From Pseudomonas bohemica (GTDB lineage: Bacteria; Pseudomonadota; Gammaproteobacteria; Pseudomonadales; Pseudomonadaceae): a stretch of DNA of 64,000 nt. Position numbers and translations under genes: made by a program. Position 1 is the first letter of the stretch, and each line of letters starts with the position of its first letter. The stretch covers positions 1,411 to 65,410 of the forward strand of contig NZ_NKHL01000100.1 in assembly GCF_002934685.1 (NCBI RefSeq). Direction: 5' to 3'. Below the pieces are notes generated by a model that did not search any database, had not been told where the DNA came from, and saw only the letters and a list, made by a program, of their open reading frames with translations. Shown here one piece after another: positions 60,757-64,000 of the stretch.

Positions 60757-61242
60757 TCAACGCGCGCGTACGCTGCCGGTGTGCAAGTCGGCCCAGACAT
60801 GGCCGTTGGCGTAGCTGAGGAACTGGCAATAAACCTTTTCGCTGCGCAGCAGATCGACCAGCACGCGGTATTGGCTCGCCGGGTAATACAGGGTCAGGGT
60901 TCGGCTGGCTTCATCATAAGCCGGCTTTTTCAGGCTTTTACTCTCGCCGTCGAAGTGAATCAGCACCTCGGAAATCGTCGCGCCCTTGTTCATGGGTTTG
61001 CCTTTTAGGCGCAGGCTCAGCGGGGAGGTGACGGGAATGGGTTGCTGGTTCGACTGACGCTGACTACCGACAACGATCGAGTAGTCGGTGATCTGCAGCA
61101 ATTGCTGCTGCTCGGGCTCACCTTCACGCACGGACAATTCGTCGGGCGGCAGGTATTGAGCGTGCATGGGTTCAGCGAGTGCGGGGAGCGGCAGGGTCAA
61201 CAGCAACATCAACGCAGCTGTACTACGAAACGATAACGTCAT
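60757..61242 (-). CDS. Exported hypothetical protein
   Basis: A 161-residue protein with a clear signal peptide (STAALMLLLTLPLPALAEP, cleavage after about residue 23). The mature part contains LRLKGKPMNKGATISEVLIHFDGES and RTLTLYYPASQYRVLVDLL, beta-rich. The family is not recognised. It follows hpt in map order, separated by a REP pair, and probably is transcribed alone. Confidence 0.7.
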   Translation of the reverse strand: MTLSFRSTAALMLLLTLPLPALAEPMHAQYLPPDELSVREGEPEQQQLLQITDYSIVVGSQRQSNQQPIPVTSPLSLRLKGKPMNKGATISEVLIHFDGESKSLKKPAYDEASRTLTLYYPASQYRVLVDLLRSEKVYCQFLSYANGHVWADLHTGSVRAR

Positions 61243-61295
61243 GGGTGCCTCCCGAACAAAGTGGCAGGCACTCTAACAGGGATGACACATGTCTT

Positions 61296-61382
61296 GTAGG
61301 AGCATGCTTACCCGCGATGGCATCGGCATAACCAAGACGGTGGCCCTTCATACAACGCTTCGCGGGCAAGCGCGCTCCTACG
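61296..61382. repeat. REP pair, GTAGGAGCGCGCTTGCCCGCGA type
   Basis: GTAGGAGCATGCTTACCCGCGA and the inverted TCGCGGGCAAGCGCGCTCCTAC face each other. Confidence 0.85.
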
Positions 61383-61399
61383 GCAAACCTGGCACCTGC

Positions 61400-61957
61400 T
61401 TACATTCCTTTTACGGCATAGATCCCAGCAGCGTTACGCCAGTAACCTTTGTAATCCATGCCGTAGCCGAAGATGTAACGGTCAATGCACGGCAGGCCGA
61501 CGAAATCGGCTTTCAGATCCGGGCGTGCCTTGCGGTTGTGATCCTTGTCGATCAGCACGGCGGTATGAACTGCGCGGGCACCGGCGTGTTTGCAGAAGTC
61601 GATGATTGCACCCAGGGTGTGGCCTTCATCGAGAATGTCATCAATGATCAGCACGTCGCGATCGATGAACGAGACTTCAGGCTTGGCTTTCCAGAACAAC
61701 TCGCCGCCGCTGGTTTCATTGCGATAACGGGTCGCGTGCAGATAGGAGGCTTCCAGCGGGAAGCTCAGATGCGTCAGCAGCTTGCCCGCGAAAATCAGGC
61801 CACCATTCATCACGCAGAACACGACCGGGTTGCGGTCGGCCAGCACGCTGTTGATTTGCTCGCCGACGCGAGCGATTGACGCCTCGACTTCATCGTTGGT
61901 GTAGAGGCAGTCAGCCTCGCGCATGACTTGACGGATATGCTCGAGATCAGCGGACAT
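61400..61957 (-). CDS. hpt: Hypoxanthine-guanine phosphoribosyltransferase
   Basis: A 185-residue phosphoribosyltransferase. The PRPP motif VLIIDDILDEGHTLG is complete, and the C-terminal purine-recognition region reads FVGLPCIDRYIFGYGMDYKGYW. It salvages hypoxanthine and guanine to IMP/GMP. The ATG at 61957 follows GGAGGG. It diverges from upp across 338 bp. Confidence 0.88.
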   Translation of the reverse strand: MSADLEHIRQVMREADCLYTNDEVEASIARVGEQINSVLADRNPVVFCVMNGGLIFAGKLLTHLSFPLEASYLHATRYRNETSGGELFWKAKPEVSFIDRDVLIIDDILDEGHTLGAIIDFCKHAGARAVHTAVLIDKDHNRKARPDLKADFVGLPCIDRYIFGYGMDYKGYWRNAAGIYAVKGM

Positions 61958-62295
61958 GACACCCTCCAGGGGGGCTGTGTAAGGAAAAGCGGGCAAAGGT
62001 ACGCATCCGTCCTCCTCAGAGCAAGTGTTTCTGGACTAACGTTGCACAGACTCCTCACGAAAAGTGGCTGCGCTCGCCCATGCTGCATTAAAAACAGGCT
62101 CGCAATGCTCATTTAGGCCCCTAAACTCGCTTGCTCGCCTCTTTTTGCCATGCCTGGCCTTCGCTCGCCGACTTTATCGTGAAGAAGCTCCGTCCCATTA
62201 ATGTAAGAAACCCGAACCTAACCGGTAAGACAAGTTACAGCTGAATAGATTAACCTAAGCCGTTTTTTTTGCCCGCCCGCTGGAGCCTTCCCTTT
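61958..62295. other. Divergent promoter region of hpt and upp
   Basis: About 338 bp with no gene. A run of eight T at 62263-62270 lies 25 bp before the upp start and just after CTAAGCCG. It has no hairpin before it and so is not a terminator. It may reflect a pyrimidine-sensitive initiation region, but this is speculative. Confidence 0.4.
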
Positions 62296-62934
62296 ATGCC
62301 CATTCGTGAGATCCGCCATCCGCTGATCCGTCACAAGCTCGGCCTCATGCGCCGCGCCGATATCAGCACCAAGAATTTTCGTGAACTGGCGCAGGAAGTA
62401 GGCGCGCTGCTGACCTACGAGGCGACCAAGGACCTGCCACTGGAAACCTACGACATCCAGGGTTGGGCCGGGACCGTCCAGGTTGAAAAAATTGCTGGCA
62501 AGAAGATTACCGTGGTGCCGATCCTGCGCGCCGGCATCGGCATGCTCGAAGGCGTGCTGAGCCTGATTCCGGGCGCCAAGGTCAGTGCCGTGGGTGTCGC
62601 TCGCAATGAAGAAACCCTCGAAGCGCATACCTATCTGGAAAAACTCGCCCCTGAGATCGACCAGCGTCTGGCGCTGATCATCGACCCGATGCTGGCCACT
62701 GGCGGCTCGATGGTCGCCACCATCGATCTGCTGAAAAAAGCCGGTTGCCGCGACATCCGCGCCATGGTGCTGGTGGCGGCCCCGGAAGGTATTACGGTCG
62801 TGGAGAAAGCGCATCCCGACGTGCAGCTCTACACTGCGTCCGTCGACCAACGCCTGAACGAGCACGGCTATATCATTCCGGGTCTGGGCGATGCCGGTGA
62901 CAAGATTTTCGGCACCAAGCAGAAGGACGCCTGA
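62296..62934 (+). CDS. upp: Uracil phosphoribosyltransferase
   Basis: A 212-residue Upp converting uracil and PRPP to [20 protein letters not shown] opens the protein; the PRPP motif is [19 protein letters not shown] and the uracil-binding C-terminus is [17 protein letters not shown]. The ATG at 62296 follows GGAG. Its TGA overlaps the ATG of uraA by one base. Confidence 0.95.
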   Translation: MPIREIRHPLIRHKLGLMRRADISTKNFRELAQEVGALLTYEATKDLPLETYDIQGWAGTVQVEKIAGKKITVVPILRAGIGMLEGVLSLIPGAKVSAVGVARNEETLEAHTYLEKLAPEIDQRLALIIDPMLATGGSMVATIDLLKKAGCRDIRAMVLVAAPEGITVVEKAHPDVQLYTASVDQRLNEHGYIIPGLGDAGDKIFGTKQKDA

Positions 62935-64000
62935 TGAAGCAGGACGAGTTCAACGATCCACTGTGGCGTACCGTACTGTCGGGTGCCCAAATGCTGTTCG
63001 TGGCCTTCGGCGCGCTGGTGCTGATGCCGCTGATCACCGGGCTTGACCCCAATGTTGCGTTGTTCACCGCAGGCTTAGGCACGCTGTGTTTCCAAGTGGT
63101 GACGGGGCGTCAGGTGCCGGTTTTCCTGGCGTCGAGTTTTGCGTTCATTACGCCGATCATTCTCGCCAAGGGCCAGTTCGGTCTGGCGGCGACCATGGGC
63201 GGCGTGATGGCGGCGGGCTTCGTCTATACCTTCCTCGGCCTTGCGGTGAAGATCAAAGGCACCGGTTTCATCGATCGGCTGCTGCCGCCAGTGGTGATCG
63301 GGCCGGTGATCATCTCTATCGGTTTGGCGATGGCGCCGATTGCCGCCAACATGGCGATGGGTCGAACGGGCGATGGCGCAGCGGAGCTGATCCCGTACAA
63401 CACGGCGATCGTGATCTCGATGGCCGCGCTGCTGACCACGCTGATCGTGGCGGTGTTCGGCAAAGGGATTTTCCGTCTGGTGCCGATCATCTCCGGCGTG
63501 CTGGTCGGTTTTGCGCTGTCGTTCTATTTCGGCGTGGTCGATGTGGCGAAGATCGCTGCAGCGCCGTGGCTGGACATTCCGCACTTCACCGCGCCGGAAT
63601 TCAACTGGCAGGCGATCCTGTTCATCGTGCCTGTGGCCTTGGCGCCAGCTATCGAGCATATCGGTGGGGTGATTGCGGTCGGCAGTGTCACGGGGCGTGA
63701 TTATCTGAAGAAGCCGGGCCTGCATCGCACGCTGCTGGGTGACGGTATTGCGACGACGGTTGCCGGCGCATTCGGGGGCCCGCCCAACACCACGTACGCC
63801 GAGGTGACGGGCGCGGTAATGCTGACCAAGAATTACAACCCGAAGATCATGACCTGGGCAGCGATCTTTGCTATCGCCTTGGCATTCATCGGCAAATTCG
63901 GGGCGCTGTTGCAGAGCATCCCGGTGCCGGTGATGGGCGGGATTCTATGTCTGCTGTTCGGCTCTATTGCCGCGGTCGGCATGAACACGCTGATTCGCCA
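62934..64000 (+). CDS. uraA: Uracil permease (3' end outside window)
   Basis: The first 355 codons or so of a nucleobase:cation symporter-2 family permease. The frame is open to the window edge. Conserved segments include FVAFGALVLMPLITGLDPNVALFTAG, VPVFLASSFAFITPII and the substrate-site PALAPAIEHIGG-like ALAPAIEHIGGVIAVG, followed by GGPPNTTYAEVTGAV. It imports uracil for the Upp enzyme; the TGATGA-type junction couples their translation. Confidence 0.93.
   Translation, partial: MKQDEFNDPLWRTVLSGAQMLFVAFGALVLMPLITGLDPNVALFTAGLGTLCFQVVTGRQVPVFLASSFAFITPIILAKGQFGLAATMGGVMAAGFVYTFLGLAVKIKGTGFIDRLLPPVVIGPVIISIGLAMAPIAANMAMGRTGDGAAELIPYNTAIVISMAALLTTLIVAVFGKGIFRLVPIISGVLVGFALSFYFGVVDVAKIAAAPWLDIPHFTAPEFNWQAILFIVPVALAPAIEHIGGVIAVGSVTGRDYLKKPGLHRTLLGDGIATTVAGAFGGPPNTTYAEVTGAVMLTKNYNPKIMTWAAIFAIALAFIGKFGALLQSIPVPVMGGILCLLFGSIAAVGMNTLIR

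Overview
The window is a stretch of a Pseudomonas chromosome, most likely from the fluorescens/syringae side of the genus. The evidence is the gene families and their order (ldh-pdhA-pdhB-E2 next to yebG; lrgA-lrgB/LysR/flavodoxin; folM-folE-folX; trxB-ahpB-cysZ; slyD/pta; mqo/hpt/upp/uraA), GC-rich coding sequence, and intergenic REP elements of the GTGGGAGTGAGCTTGCTCACGAA and GTAGGAGCGCGCTTGCCCGCGA types. Nearly all of it is core-like genome. I see no integrase, transposase, phage gene, CRISPR array, tRNA or rRNA.

Layout. 1-6.8 kb: a 5'-truncated AT-rich gene, psiE, yebG with a consensus LexA box, a minus-strand operon ldh-pdhA-pdhB-E2 for 2-oxoacid/branched-chain amino acid catabolism, and a SirB1-like gene. 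6.8-11.2 kb is the only accessory-looking block: a 1171-residue DUF6543 (dermonecrotic-toxin-like) protein, about 950 bp without an intact gene, an orphan plus-strand terminator that suggests a small RNA, and a decayed coding remnant. 11.2-16.3 kb: SDR, epoxide-hydrolase-like and class II aldolase genes, then lrgB-lrgA and a divergent LysR gene with a palindromic operator candidate. 16.3-21.7 kb: flavodoxin, a short LOV photoreceptor, a PilZ-like protein, a cobalamin-independent (class II LitR-like) MerR regulator, an ABM-domain membrane protein and the tetrahydromonapterin genes folM-folE-folX; together these look like a blue-light sensing module beside its likely targets.

21.8-36.5 kb: DUF1244 and HopJ-family genes; trxB, ahpB (with an upstream four-box OxyR-like motif) and cysZ; a glycosyltransferase; an Old Yellow Enzyme; glutathione peroxidase; slyD; pta without a neighbouring ackA; an acyltransferase; an OmpA lipoprotein; a metallo-hydrolase; TauE and a divergent AraC regulator. 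36.8-50.5 kb: an HD-GYP phosphodiesterase, then a MalT-type LuxR regulator, DUF1329, DUF1302 and an acyl-CoA ligase (envelope and fatty-acid/ester use), MFS with a divergent AraC paralogue, LysE and a hydroxypyruvate reductase-like gene.

50.7-64 kb: rsmC; a yybP-ykoY manganese riboswitch before a UPF0016/MneA-type exporter; an M48 lipoprotein protease; a SRAP protein with altered active site; small zinc-ribbon-like and lipoprotein genes; a second acyltransferase; mqo behind a long non-coding leader; and the salvage genes hpt, upp and uraA (cut by the window end).

The points most worth following up are the light module, the leucine dehydrogenase with its catalytic lysine replaced by threonine, the SRAP protein lacking two of four active-site residues, the orphan terminator/sRNA candidate, and the two mutually exclusive helices in the manganese leader. 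Gene-order comparisons with P. aeruginosa and P. putida are from memory, not from a search.
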